The notes under the pieces are model-generated. The model ran no database searches. It was not told the origin of the DNA and worked only from the letters and a program-made list of their open reading frames with translations. From Tahibacter soli (GTDB lineage: Bacteria > Pseudomonadota > Gammaproteobacteria > Xanthomonadales > Rhodanobacteraceae): 64,000 nt of DNA. The stretch spans positions 620,001 through 684,000 of the forward strand of contig NZ_JAOVZO020000020.1 in the NCBI RefSeq assembly GCF_025717065.2. Direction: 5' to 3'. Positions 1-8,366 of this stretch are shown piece after piece (the stretch's first letter is position 1; each line of letters starts with the position of its first letter). Made by a program: the position numbers and the translations under genes.

Positions 1-1
1 C

Positions 2-1861
2 GCCGGCGCGAGCGGCAGCGTCTCGAATCAAGGCACGATCAGCTACGACTCGAACGGCGACGGCACGAACGACGCGACCGCGACGACCGACGATCCGGGC
101 ACCGGCGCCGCGAACGACCCGACGACCTTCGGCATCACGCCGACGGCCGACCTGTCGATCACCAAGACCGACGGCGTGACGAGCGTGACCGCGGGCGGTT
201 CGACGACGTACACGATCGTCGCGACCAACACCGGCCCGAATTCGATTACCGGTGCGACCGTTGCCGACACGTTCCCGGCCAGCCTCACCTGCACGTGGAC
301 CTGCGCGGGCAGCGACGGCGGCACCTGCACGGGCAGCGGCTCGGGCAACATCGCCGACACGGTGAACCTGCCGTTCGGCGCGGCCGTCACGTATACTGCC
401 GTGTGCGCGATCAACGGCTCGGCGACGGGCACGCTCTCGAATACCGCGACCGTTGCCGTACCGGCCGGCGCGATCGATCCGACGCCGGGCAACAACAGCG
501 CGACCGACACCGACACGATCGTCGTGCCGGCGGCCGTCACGGGTACGAAGACGGTATCCGGCACGTTCCTGCCGAACGGCACGGTGACGTACACGATCGT
601 GTTGAACAACGCCGGCGGCGCCGCGCAGGGCGACAACCCGGGCAACGAATTCTCGGACGTGCTCCCGGCGTCGCTGACGCTCGTGTCGGCGAACGCGACG
701 AGCGGCACGGCCGTGGCGAGCGTCGCGACGAACACGGTCACCTGGAACGGCCCGGTTCCGGCCGGCGGCAGCGTGACGATCACGATCACGGCAACCGTGA
801 ACGCAAGCGCGACCGGCACGATCAGCAACCAGGGCACGATCGCCTACGACGCGGACAACAACGGCACGAACGAGTCGAACGGCGTCACCGACGATCCGGG
901 CACGGGCGTCGCGGGCGATCCGACGTCGTTCGCGCTCGGTGCGGCGGCCGACCTCGTCGTCACCAAGACCGACGGTCTCACCGCCGTCGTGGCCGGGACG
1001 AGTTCGACCTACACGATCACGGTCGGCAACCTCGGTCCGAGCGCGATCACCGGGGCGACGGTCACCGATACGTTCCCGGCCGAATGCACGGCGCCGACCT
1101 GGACCTGCACGGCTACCGGCGGCGGCACCTGCCCGCCGGGCGGCAGCGGCGCGATCGCGGCGAGCGTCGATCTTCCGGTCAGCGCGATGGCGACGTTCAC
1201 GGCGACCTGCCCGGTCGGCGCGGCCGTCCCGACGGGCACGGTGATCACGAACACCGCGACCGCGGCGGTGCCGGTCGGCGCGAGCGATCCGAATCCGGCC
1301 AACAACAGCGCGACCGACACGACGACCGTCAGCGCGGGTCCGTCCGCGAGCGTGTCCGGCACGAAGACGGCGGCCGGCGCGTTCGTCGCCGGCGGCACCG
1401 TGACCTACACGATCGTGCTCACGAACGCCGGCCTCGGCGCGCAGGCCGACAATCCGGGCGACGAGTTCAGCGACGTGCTGCCCTCGCAGCTGACGCTCGT
1501 ATCGGCGACCGCGACGAGCGGCACGGCCGTGGCGAACGTCGGCACGAACACGGTGACGTGGAACGGCACGATCGCGCCGGCCGGCACGGTCACGATCGCG
1601 ATCACGGCGACGATCAACGCCGGCGCGACCGGCACCGTCAGCAACCAGGGTCAGATCTTCTTCGACAACGACGCGAACGGCACCAACAACGCGACGGTGA
1701 CGACCGACGATCCGGGCGTCGGCGGCCCGGCGGACTCGACCGACTTCGTCGTCGGCGGCCCGGTGCAGATCGTGCCGGTGCCGGGCCTGACGCCGTTCGG
1801 CCTTGCGCTGCTCGCGATCGGCCTGGCATTTGCCGGCGCGCGCCGCCGGCGGTACGGTTAG
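2..1861 (+). CDS. DUF11-repeat surface/secreted protein with C-terminal sorting tail (5' truncated by window)
   Basis: The reading frame is open from base 2, so the N-terminus and any signal peptide lie outside the window; about 619 residues are visible. The protein is built from Ig-like DUF11 modules rich in Thr, Asn, Gly and Ala. Two module types alternate: type A begins ADLSITKTDG or ADLVVTKTDG and type B begins VTGTKTVSG or VSGTKTAAG. The A+B unit recurs every 272 codons (816 nt; compare 536 with 1352). Type B ends in an acidic NGTN...TDDPG segment like a calcium-binding loop. The last ~30 residues are a proline-led hydrophobic stretch (VPGLTPFGLALLAIG) ending in GARRRRYG, which fits an IPTL/PEP-CTERM type sorting tail: cleavage-site-like motif, one membrane span, Arg cluster. 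Role is probably cell-surface architecture or adhesion. DUF11 is certain; the sorting class is an inference. Confidence 0.85.
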   Translation, partial: AGASGSVSNQGTISYDSNGDGTNDATATTDDPGTGAANDPTTFGITPTADLSITKTDGVTSVTAGGSTTYTIVATNTGPNSITGATVADTFPASLTCTWTCAGSDGGTCTGSGSGNIADTVNLPFGAAVTYTAVCAINGSATGTLSNTATVAVPAGAIDPTPGNNSATDTDTIVVPAAVTGTKTVSGTFLPNGTVTYTIVLNNAGGAAQGDNPGNEFSDVLPASLTLVSANATSGTAVASVATNTVTWNGPVPAGGSVTITITATVNASATGTISNQGTIAYDADNNGTNESNGVTDDPGTGVAGDPTSFALGAAADLVVTKTDGLTAVVAGTSSTYTITVGNLGPSAITGATVTDTFPAECTAPTWTCTATGGGTCPPGGSGAIAASVDLPVSAMATFTATCPVGAAVPTGTVITNTATAAVPVGASDPNPANNSATDTTTVSAGPSASVSGTKTAAGAFVAGGTVTYTIVLTNAGLGAQADNPGDEFSDVLPSQLTLVSATATSGTAVANVGTNTVTWNGTIAPAGTVTIAITATINAGATGTVSNQGQIFFDNDANGTNNATVTTDDPGVGGPADSTDFVVGGPVQIVPVPGLTPFGLALLAIGLAFAGARRRRYG

Positions 1862-1871
1862 AACGCAAGAA

Positions 1872-1939
1872 GCGCCGCCGCGCAATGTACGCGGCGGCGC
1901 TCATCCTCGGGGCCCGGCATTGATGCCGGGCTTTTTTTT
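1872..1939 (+). terminator. Tandem hairpin terminator after the DUF11 gene
   Basis: Two stems follow the stop codon: an 11-bp stem at 1872-1882/1890-1900, and then a perfect 9-bp inverted repeat at 1912-1920/1923-1931 followed by eight T residues (1932-1939). The second is a classical intrinsic terminator. Confidence 0.85.
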
Positions 1940-2041
1940 GCCGGCTTTTTGGCGCAGAACCTCGGTTCTGGTACCCTTCGCGCCCTCGCGCCGGCCCAGA
2001 CGCCGGCGACGCTCTTTCCAAGCCGCCTTCCCGGAGCCTTC

Positions 2042-2845
2042 ATGCCCAGACCCGCCGTCAACGTCGCGGTGCGCGCCGCGCGCGCAGCCGGAACCCTGAT
2101 CCTGCGCAACCTCAATCGCGTGGAAGGCCTGGTCGTGATGGAAAAAGAGCGCATGGACTTCGCCAGCGAAGTCGACCGCGCGGCCGAGGCGCTGATCATG
2201 CGCGAGCTCAAGCGCGCGTATCCGCGCCACTCGTTTCTCGCCGAGGAATCGGGCGAGCACGGCAGGGCGCGCCAGCAGTGGGTGATCGACCCGCTCGACG
2301 GCACGCACAACTTCCTGCGCGGCTTTCCGCATTTCTGCGTGTCGATCGCGATGCTCGAAGACGGCGAGCCGGTGTACGGCGTGATCTTCGATCCGCTGCG
2401 CGACGAAACCTTCACCGCGAGCAAGGGCGACGGCGCGTTCCTCAACGACCGCCGCATCCGCGTGAGCCAGCGCGAAGGCCTGCCCGGCGCGCTGCTCGCG
2501 ACGGGTTTCCCCTATCGCCAGCGCCGCCATCTCGACGCGCAGCTCGAAGCGACGAAGCTGCTGCTCGGCAGCGCCGAGGACATCCGGCGCACCGGTTCGG
2601 CAGCGCTCGATCTGGCCTACGTCGCCTGCGGCCGTCTCGACGGCTACTACGAAACCGGCCTGAAGCCGTGGGACATGGCGGCGGGCTGCCTGCTCGTGCG
2701 CGAAGCCGGCGGCCGCTACTGCGATTTCGCCGGCCGCGAAGGCCTGCCCGAATCGGGCAACCTCGTCGCGGGCAGCCACAAGGTCGCTTTCGGCATGGTC
2801 GAGACGATGGCGCCGGCGCTGACGCCGGTGTTGCTGGCGGGGTGA
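2042..2845 (+). CDS. suhB: Inositol monophosphatase family protein (SuhB-like)
   Basis: This 267-residue protein has the FIG/IMPase fold signatures: EESGE near residue 65-70, the metal site WVIDPLDGTHNF (residues about 79-90) and the C-terminal WDMAAGCLLVREAGG motif with its catalytic Asp. These bind Mg2+ and the substrate phosphate. Family members hydrolyse myo-inositol-1-phosphate or related sugar phosphates; the gammaproteobacterial homologue SuhB also works in rRNA antitermination and ribosome maturation. The ATG at 2042 was chosen because it starts the conserved N-terminus (MPRPAVNVAVRAARAAG); the frame upstream has no family similarity. It is alone between the DUF11 terminator and a repeat element, facing the convergent sec operon. 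Confidence 0.92.
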   Translation: MPRPAVNVAVRAARAAGTLILRNLNRVEGLVVMEKERMDFASEVDRAAEALIMRELKRAYPRHSFLAEESGEHGRARQQWVIDPLDGTHNFLRGFPHFCVSIAMLEDGEPVYGVIFDPLRDETFTASKGDGAFLNDRRIRVSQREGLPGALLATGFPYRQRRHLDAQLEATKLLLGSAEDIRRTGSAALDLAYVACGRLDGYYETGLKPWDMAAGCLLVREAGGRYCDFAGREGLPESGNLVAGSHKVAFGMVETMAPALTPVLLAG

Positions 2846-2894
2846 GGTGCGACGCGTTCGCTTCGAACGCCGCACGGCGATCGGACGTACGACT

Positions 2895-3080
2895 CCCTCT
2901 CCCCCACACGCTTGTGGGGGAGAGGGTTGGGGTGAGGGGGCGGCGCTTCGCACTTCGTCGAGCTTGAAGAAGTACTAGACGTCGCCCCCTTGACGTACAT
3001 GGATGTACTAATGCCGCGAGTGCAGGATGCACAGGAGCGGCCACCCTGCCCTCTCCCCCAAGCAAGCTTGGGGGAGAGGG
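2895..3080. repeat. Dispersed palindromic repeat, copy 1 (long form)
   Basis: The element is bounded by two strong stem-loops, ccctctcccccac...tgtgggggagaggg at its left and ccctctcccccaag...cttgggggagaggg at its right. Between them are ttggggtgagggggcg, a cttcgtcgag core and a segment with nested palindromes (gtacatggatgtac, gtgcaggatgcac). Length is about 186 bp. It lies between convergent suhB and secF, where it may help terminate transcription from either side. The same two-hairpin layout recurs at five other sites in the window. Confidence 0.85.
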
Positions 3081-3091
3081 TTCAAGCCAAA

Positions 3092-3126
3092 AAAACGGCC
3101 CGGTTTCCCGGGCCGTTTTGTTTTTG
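3092..3126. terminator. Bidirectional intrinsic terminator (secF/suhB side)
   Basis: A 9-bp GC stem at 3095-3103/3108-3116 is flanked by an A-run on the left and TTTTGTTTTT on the right, so it can end transcription on both strands. It lies just past the secF stop codon. Confidence 0.8.
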
Positions 3127-3144
3127 CGGCTTCGACGCGACGCC

Positions 3145-4167
3145 TTACGGCATCCGCGCCAGCTCCGGATCTTCCTTCGTCTGCGGCATCAGATCCTGCT
3201 TCGACACGCCGAGCCACAGGAGGATCGGGTTGGCGAAGAAGATCGACGACAGCGTGCCGATGAAGATGCCGATCAGCATGATCAGGCCGAAGTTTTCGAG
3301 CGCCGGACCGCCGACGAAGAACAGCGTGCCGACCGCGAGCGACGTCGTCAGGCCCGTCATGATCGTGCGCGACATCGTCGAGTTGATCGAACGGTTGAGG
3401 ATCTCGTACGGCTCGCCCTTGCGCGAGCTGCGGAAGATTTCGCGCACGCGGTCGAACACGACGACCTTGTCGTTGATCGAGTAGCCGACCACCGACAGCA
3501 CCGCGGCGAGCGCCGGCAGGTCGAACTCGCGGCCGGTCAGCGCGAAGACGCCCACGGTGAGCAGCGTGTCGTGGATTTCGCTCGCGACCGCCGACACCGC
3601 GAAGCGCCATTCGAAGCGCATCCACAGGTACACCATGATGCCGATGATGACGAACAGCACCGCGACGAGACCGTCGCTGCGCAGTTCCTCGCCGACCTGC
3701 GGGCCGACGAATTCGCTGCGCTTGACGACGACGTCGGCGCGATCGGCCTTGAGCGCCTTCAGCACTTCGTCGGCGATCTTGTTGTTCGCCGCGTGATCGG
3801 CCGGCGGCGCGGCTTCGGCCGCGGCCTTGTCGTCGGCCGGCTTCGCATCGGCCGGCGGCATGGCGGCCGCCTGCGCTTCGCCCTGCTGCGGCTTGATGCG
3901 GATCGCGTATTCGCGCGAGCTGCCGAGCGACTGCACGACGGCCTGGTGGAAGCCGCCCTTTTCGAGCGAAGCGCGCACGGCGGAGTCGTCGGCCGGCGTC
4001 TCGTACGCGACCTCGATCATCGCGCCGCCCTGGAAGTCGAGACCGTAGTCGAGACCGCGCACGAAGATGATCGCCACGGACAGCACCATGAGGATCAGCG
4101 AAATCGCCAGGGCGGGCTTGCGCACCGCCATGAAGTCGATGTTGGTATTGGCCTTGAAAAGTTCCAT
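3145..4167 (-). CDS. secF: Protein translocase subunit SecF
   Basis: SecF is the smaller RND-like partner of SecD; together with YajC they use the proton motive force to aid late steps of SecYEG protein export and membrane protein release. The 340 residues contain the N-terminal membrane span, the GLDYGLDFQGGAMIEV motif (SecD/SecF signature), a periplasmic P1 domain with an unusual Ala/Pro/Lys-rich insertion (roughly residues 95-125), then five closely spaced membrane helices. VVGYSINDKVVVFDRVRE is the conserved TM4/5 motif with its functional Asp and Arg. It starts 15 bp after the secD stop, behind a purine-rich gaaaggga, and is the last gene of the yajC-secD-secF operon. Confidence 0.97.
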   Translation of the reverse strand: MELFKANTNIDFMAVRKPALAISLILMVLSVAIIFVRGLDYGLDFQGGAMIEVAYETPADDSAVRASLEKGGFHQAVVQSLGSSREYAIRIKPQQGEAQAAAMPPADAKPADDKAAAEAAPPADHAANNKIADEVLKALKADRADVVVKRSEFVGPQVGEELRSDGLVAVLFVIIGIMVYLWMRFEWRFAVSAVASEIHDTLLTVGVFALTGREFDLPALAAVLSVVGYSINDKVVVFDRVREIFRSSRKGEPYEILNRSINSTMSRTIMTGLTTSLAVGTLFFVGGPALENFGLIMLIGIFIGTLSSIFFANPILLWLGVSKQDLMPQTKEDPELARMP

Positions 4168-4182
4168 GTTCCCTTTCTCCCG

Positions 4183-6048
4183 TCAGACCGACAACGTCTT
4201 CACGCGGCGGCCGCCGAAGATCAGGCCGACCAGAACGTGAGTGACGGTGACCGACGTGAACATCGACGTGATGATGCCGATGGCGAGCGTGATGGCGAAG
4301 CCGCGGATCGGGCCCGAGCCGAACGCCATCAGGCCGAACGCGGCAATGAGGTGCGTGACGTTCGCGTCGAGAATCGTCGCCCACGCCTTTTCATAGCCGC
4401 CCTTGATACTCGCCATCGGCGTGGAGCCGTTGCGCGATTCTTCGCGGATGCGTTCGCAGATCAGCACGTTCGCGTCGATCGCCATGCCGAGCGTGAGCAC
4501 GATGCCCGCGATCGCCGGCAGGGTGAGCGTCGCCTGCACCAGCGACAGGATCGCCACGAGCAGCACGAGGTTGAGCAGCAGCGCGACGTCGGCGATCAGG
4601 CCGAACAGCTTGTAGTACAGGCCGACGAACAATACGACCAGCGTCACGCCGATGACGACCGACAACAGGCCCTTGGCGATGTTGTCCTGGCCGAGGCTCG
4701 GACCGATCACGCGTTCCTCGACGATGTCGACGGGCGCGGCGAGCGAACCGGCACGCAGGAACAGCGCGGTTTCCGACGCCTCCTTCATGCTGCCGAGGCC
4801 CGTGGTCTGGAACTGCTTGGAGAACACGCCCTGGATCACCGCGTTGGAGACCACTTCCTCCTTGACGGTGGCCGTGCGCACTTCCTTGCCGTCGACGATC
4901 TTCACTTCCGGAATGCGCTCGATGTAGACGACGGCCATGTTCTTGCCGACGTTGTTCATCGTGAAGTCGAGCATCTTCTTGCCGCCGTTCGCGTTCAGCG
5001 TGACGTGCACGGCCGGCGTGCCGGTGCGCTGGTCGGGCTGCGCCGACGCGTCGACGAGCTCGTCGCCGCTGACGATCACTTTCTTCTTGAGCAGCACGGG
5101 GCGGCCGTCTTCGCGCATGCGGTACAGGCGCGAGTCGGGCGGGATGTTGCCGGTGCGTTCGGCGGTGGCCGGGTCGTTGGTCATGTCGACCGCGCGATAT
5201 TCGAGCGTCGCGGTCGCGCCGAGCACCTTCTTCGCCGCTGCGGTGTCCTGCAGGCCCGGCAGCTCCACGACGATGCGCGTGTCGCCCTGCTGCTGGATGA
5301 TCGGTTCGGCGACGCCGAGCGCGTTGATGCGGTTGCGCAGCGTGCCGACGTTCTGGCGGATCGTGTTGAGCGCGAGCTCCTTGAGCTTCTCCGGACGCAC
5401 CTTCGCGACGAGCGCGAACGCATCGCCGGTCGTGGCGCCCTCGGTGATGATCAGCTCGGGGAACGCCTTGCCCGCGATGCCGGCGAACTTCGTGCGGTCT
5501 TCGGCCGAGCGCAGCGTGACGACGACGCCCTGAGCGCCGCGCTCGGCGCGGCTGTTGCCGATCTTGTTCTCGCGCAAGAGGCTGCGCAGTTCGTCGGTGT
5601 AGTGCTGCTCCTGCTTGTCGACGACGCTCTTCTGATCGACTTCCATCAGGAAGTGCACGCCGCCCTGCAGATCCAGGCCCCACGCCATGCCGTGCGCGCC
5701 GATCGACGTGAGCCAGCCCGGCACGGTCGACGCGAGGTTCAGCGCGACGACGTAGCCGGCCGAATCGATGCCGGTCTTGACCGCGTCGGACGCCTTGGTC
5801 TGCGTTTCGAGGTCGGGCACGCGCACGAGCAGGCGGTCGCCTTCGAGCTCGACCGCGGTGAAGGCGATCTTCTGCGTCTCCAGGATGCCCTGGACCTTTT
5901 CCTTCAGCGCGCCGTCGACGGTGAAGCCGCGGTTCGCCGAAATCTGCACGGCGGGCTGCTTCGGATACATATTGGGCAGCGCGTACAGAAATCCGAACAG
6001 CAGCGCCAGCACCACCAGCGCGTATTTCCAGCGGGGAAACTCGTTCAT
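4183..6048 (-). CDS. secD: Protein translocase subunit SecD
   Basis: This 621-residue protein has the complete SecD architecture: an N-terminal membrane helix, a large periplasmic P1/P4 region containing MAWGLDLQGGVHFLMEV, and a C-terminal block of five helices with TLGMAIDANVLICERIREE, the conserved proton-relay motif (Asp and Arg residues). It forms SecDF with the downstream SecF. The length agrees with E. coli SecD (615 residues). The ATG at 6048 is followed directly by a basic-hydrophobic start (MNEFPRWKYALVVLALL) suited to a membrane anchor. yajC lies upstream with a 61-bp gap. Confidence 0.97.
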   Translation of the reverse strand: MNEFPRWKYALVVLALLFGFLYALPNMYPKQPAVQISANRGFTVDGALKEKVQGILETQKIAFTAVELEGDRLLVRVPDLETQTKASDAVKTGIDSAGYVVALNLASTVPGWLTSIGAHGMAWGLDLQGGVHFLMEVDQKSVVDKQEQHYTDELRSLLRENKIGNSRAERGAQGVVVTLRSAEDRTKFAGIAGKAFPELIITEGATTGDAFALVAKVRPEKLKELALNTIRQNVGTLRNRINALGVAEPIIQQQGDTRIVVELPGLQDTAAAKKVLGATATLEYRAVDMTNDPATAERTGNIPPDSRLYRMREDGRPVLLKKKVIVSGDELVDASAQPDQRTGTPAVHVTLNANGGKKMLDFTMNNVGKNMAVVYIERIPEVKIVDGKEVRTATVKEEVVSNAVIQGVFSKQFQTTGLGSMKEASETALFLRAGSLAAPVDIVEERVIGPSLGQDNIAKGLLSVVIGVTLVVLFVGLYYKLFGLIADVALLLNLVLLVAILSLVQATLTLPAIAGIVLTLGMAIDANVLICERIREESRNGSTPMASIKGGYEKAWATILDANVTHLIAAFGLMAFGSGPIRGFAITLAIGIITSMFTSVTVTHVLVGLIFGGRRVKTLSV

Positions 6049-6109
6049 GCCGTAAATCCCAGGATTGGCCGCGCCCCTCGCGCGGCGACGTTGCGTTCCG
6101 CGTCGCGGT

Positions 6110-6445
6110 TTACGCCGATTTCAACGTGCCTTTCGGCAGCACGGCGGTGATCGCCTGCTTCTGCAGCTTGATCTGTACATTCGGCGCAATTTCCACCGTG
6201 ACGTACGAATCGGTGATTTCTTCGATGCGGCCGAGCATGCCCGCCGCGGTGACGACTTCGTCGCCCTTGACGAGCGCGGCGATCATCGAGCGCTGCTCCT
6301 TGGCGCGCTTCATCTGCGGGCGGATCAGCATGAAGTAGAAGATCGCGAAGATCGCGAGCATCGGCAGGAGGCTCATGAGGCCGCCGCCCGGAGCCGGTTG
6401 CGCCGGCGCCGCCTGCGCAAAAGCGCTGGAAATGAAGAAGTCCAT
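6110..6445 (-). CDS. yajC: Preprotein translocase subunit YajC
   Basis: YajC is the small single-span accessory protein of the Sec holotranslocon. The 111 residues contain a hydrophobic helix (about residues 22-42), the conserved FYFMLIRPQMKRAKE junction, and the cytosolic YajC domain with GDEVVTAAGMLGRI. The ATG at 6445 was chosen because MDFFISSAFAQAA is the usual family N-terminus and GAGA-rich purines precede it. It heads the yajC-secD-secF operon and is divergent from rnfC. Confidence 0.95.
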   Translation of the reverse strand: MDFFISSAFAQAAPAQPAPGGGLMSLLPMLAIFAIFYFMLIRPQMKRAKEQRSMIAALVKGDEVVTAAGMLGRIEEITDSYVTVEIAPNVQIKLQKQAITAVLPKGTLKSA

Positions 6446-6590
6446 GGTGTTCTCTCGCTGGTTGTAAAGGGTCTTGCGGTCGTCGTCGAACGTGCCGGAC
6501 CCGCAAAAAGGCCCGGGATTATGCCATGCGGCCGGTCGGGGCGCATCGCAAGGGCGCATTGCCGCCGCGCCGCGCCGCTACAATGGACGC

Positions 6591-8153
6591 ATGGCCCTTT
6601 CGCGATTCCACGGCGGCCTGCGCCTGCCGCCGCAAAAACCGGCCGCGGCCGCCGCCGTCGTTCCCTGCCCCCTGCCGCCCGAACTCGTGCTGCCGCTCGC
6701 GCAGCACGCCGGCCTCGCGGCCGAACCGTGCGTCGTGCCCGGACAGGTCGTGCTGCGCGGCGACACCGTCGCACGCGCCGCAGCCGGCCTTAGTGCACCG
6801 GTGCACGCGTCGAGTTCCGGCGTCGTGCGCGCCATCGAATCGCGGCCGCTCGCCGGCGGCGACGGACCGTGCATCGTCATCGAGCCGGACGGCCGCGACA
6901 CATGGAACCGCCTGCCGCCGCTCGCCTGGCGCGACGCCGAACCCGCGGCGTTGCGCGAGCGCGTGCGCGAGGCCGGCATCGTGGGCCTCGGCGGCGCCGC
7001 GTTTCCGAGCCCCGCCAAGCTCGCCGCGTCCGTCGCGACGCTGATCGTCAACGGTGCCGAATGCGAGCCGCATATCGCCTGCGACGAAGGCCTCATGCGC
7101 GAGCGCGCGGGCGACGTGCTGCACGGTGCGGCGCTGCTCGCACGCATCGTCGGCGCCGGGCGCGTGGTCGTCGCGATCGAAGAACGCATGCTCGAAGCCC
7201 GCGCCGCGCTTGCGACGGCGCTGCGCGAATCCGGCCTCGAACCGATAGAAATCGTGCCCGTGCCGACGATCTATCCCGAAGGCGGCGAACGCCAGCTGAT
7301 CCGCGTGCTCACCGGCCGCGAAGTACCCGCCGGCGGCCTGCCGCGCGACATCGGCGTGCTGTGCCACAACGTGGCGACGGCGTACGCGGCGTGGCGCGCG
7401 GTCGCGCACGGCGAGGCGCTGACGTCGCGCATCGTCTCGGTCACCGGCGCCGGCGTGCGCGCGCCGCGCAACGTCGAAACACGGCTCGGCACGCCGATCG
7501 GGTTTCTCGTCGGCGCGGCCGGCGGCTACACCGGCGATGCGGCACGGCTCGTCGTCGGCGGGCCGATGATGGGCGCGGCGCTGCCGCACGACGCCGTGCC
7601 GATCGTCAAAGGCGCGAACGCGGTGCTCGTGCTCGGCGCCGACGACATCCGCGCGCAGGCGCCGGAGCTTCCGTGCATCCGCTGCGGCGAATGTTCGCGC
7701 GTATGTCCGGCGCAGTTGATGCCGCAGGAGCTGTACGCGGCGATTCGCGCGGGCGACGACACCGAAGTGCGCGCGCTGTCGCTCGACGCGTGCATCGAAT
7801 GCGGCTGCTGCGCGTATGTGTGCCCGTCGCAGATTCCGCTCGTCGACGCGTACCGGCAGGCCAAGCGCGCGTTCGCCGAGCAGCGCGCCGACCGTGCGCG
7901 CGCCGACCACGCGCGCGAACGTTTCCACGCGCGCACCGCGCGGCTCGAACGCGAGGCGGCCGAGCGCGTCGAACGCGTGGCGGCGCGGCGCGAGGCGCTG
8001 GCGCAGGAACAGGCCGCGAAGGCCGCGGCCGAAGCCGCGCCGGAACCCGAACCGCCGAAGACGATGGGCAAGTCCGACGTGCTCGCGGCGATCGCGCGCG
8101 CGAAGGCGAAGAAGGCGGCGCAAGGGAAGCCGCCGGAGGGCGACACGGAATGA
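6591..8153 (+). CDS. rnfC: Ion-translocating oxidoreductase subunit RnfC/RsxC
   Basis: RnfC is the peripheral NADH/ferredoxin-side subunit of the Rnf/Rsx membrane electron-transfer complex. The 520 residues contain an N-terminal barrel-sandwich region, the SLBB/NADH-binding core (GLGGAAFPSPAKL, NGAECEPHI, IYPEGGERQLIRVL), and two 4Fe-4S sites CIRCGECSRVCP and CIECGCCAYVCP near residues 360-410. The C-terminal ~100 residues are Ala/Arg/Glu-rich and probably helical or coiled coil, as in other proteobacterial RnfC proteins. The ATG at 6591 begins the conserved part. It is the first gene of an incomplete rnf cluster: no rnfA or rnfB lies beside it. A repeat element separates it from rnfD. Confidence 0.95.
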   Translation: MALSRFHGGLRLPPQKPAAAAAVVPCPLPPELVLPLAQHAGLAAEPCVVPGQVVLRGDTVARAAAGLSAPVHASSSGVVRAIESRPLAGGDGPCIVIEPDGRDTWNRLPPLAWRDAEPAALRERVREAGIVGLGGAAFPSPAKLAASVATLIVNGAECEPHIACDEGLMRERAGDVLHGAALLARIVGAGRVVVAIEERMLEARAALATALRESGLEPIEIVPVPTIYPEGGERQLIRVLTGREVPAGGLPRDIGVLCHNVATAYAAWRAVAHGEALTSRIVSVTGAGVRAPRNVETRLGTPIGFLVGAAGGYTGDAARLVVGGPMMGAALPHDAVPIVKGANAVLVLGADDIRAQAPELPCIRCGECSRVCPAQLMPQELYAAIRAGDDTEVRALSLDACIECGCCAYVCPSQIPLVDAYRQAKRAFAEQRADRARADHARERFHARTARLEREAAERVERVAARREALAQEQAAKAAAEAAPEPEPPKTMGKSDVLAAIARAKAKKAAQGKPPEGDTE

Positions 8154-8172
8154 GCAGCGGGAGCTTTGTGCT

Positions 8173-8357
8173 CCCTCTCCCCCACAAGCCTGTGGGGGAG
8201 AGGGTTGGGGTGAGGGGGCGGCGCATTGCGCTGCATCGAGGTCGAGGAAGTGCGCAGCGCCGCCCCTCACCTGCCGCACAGGGATGTGCCAATGCCGCGG
8301 GCGCAGGATGCGCACGAGCGGCCAGCCCTCTCCCCCAAGCAAGCTTGGGGGAGAGGG
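8173..8357. repeat. Dispersed palindromic repeat, copy 2 (long form)
   Basis: About 185 bp between rnfC and rnfD, with the same order as copy 1: left stem ccctctcccccaca/tgtgggggagaggg, ttggggtgagggggcggcgc, core, a segment with gatgtgccaatgccgcggg and gcgcaggatgcgc, and right stem ctctcccccaag/cttgggggagaggg. Its right edge lies only 9 bp before the GTG start of rnfD, so ggggagaggg can act as that gene's ribosome-binding site. Confidence 0.85.
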
Positions 8358-8366
8358 ATTCCCATT

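Noticed and set aside
2895-3080. Repeat copies considered as possible CRISPR arrays
   Set aside because: There are no regularly spaced direct repeats with unique spacers; each locus holds one two-hairpin element.
3118-6150. Very long plus-strand open frame opposite secF and secD
   Set aside because: It is Arg/Ala/His/Asp-rich without any domain, and lies antisense to well-conserved sec genes; it is a GC-bias shadow frame.
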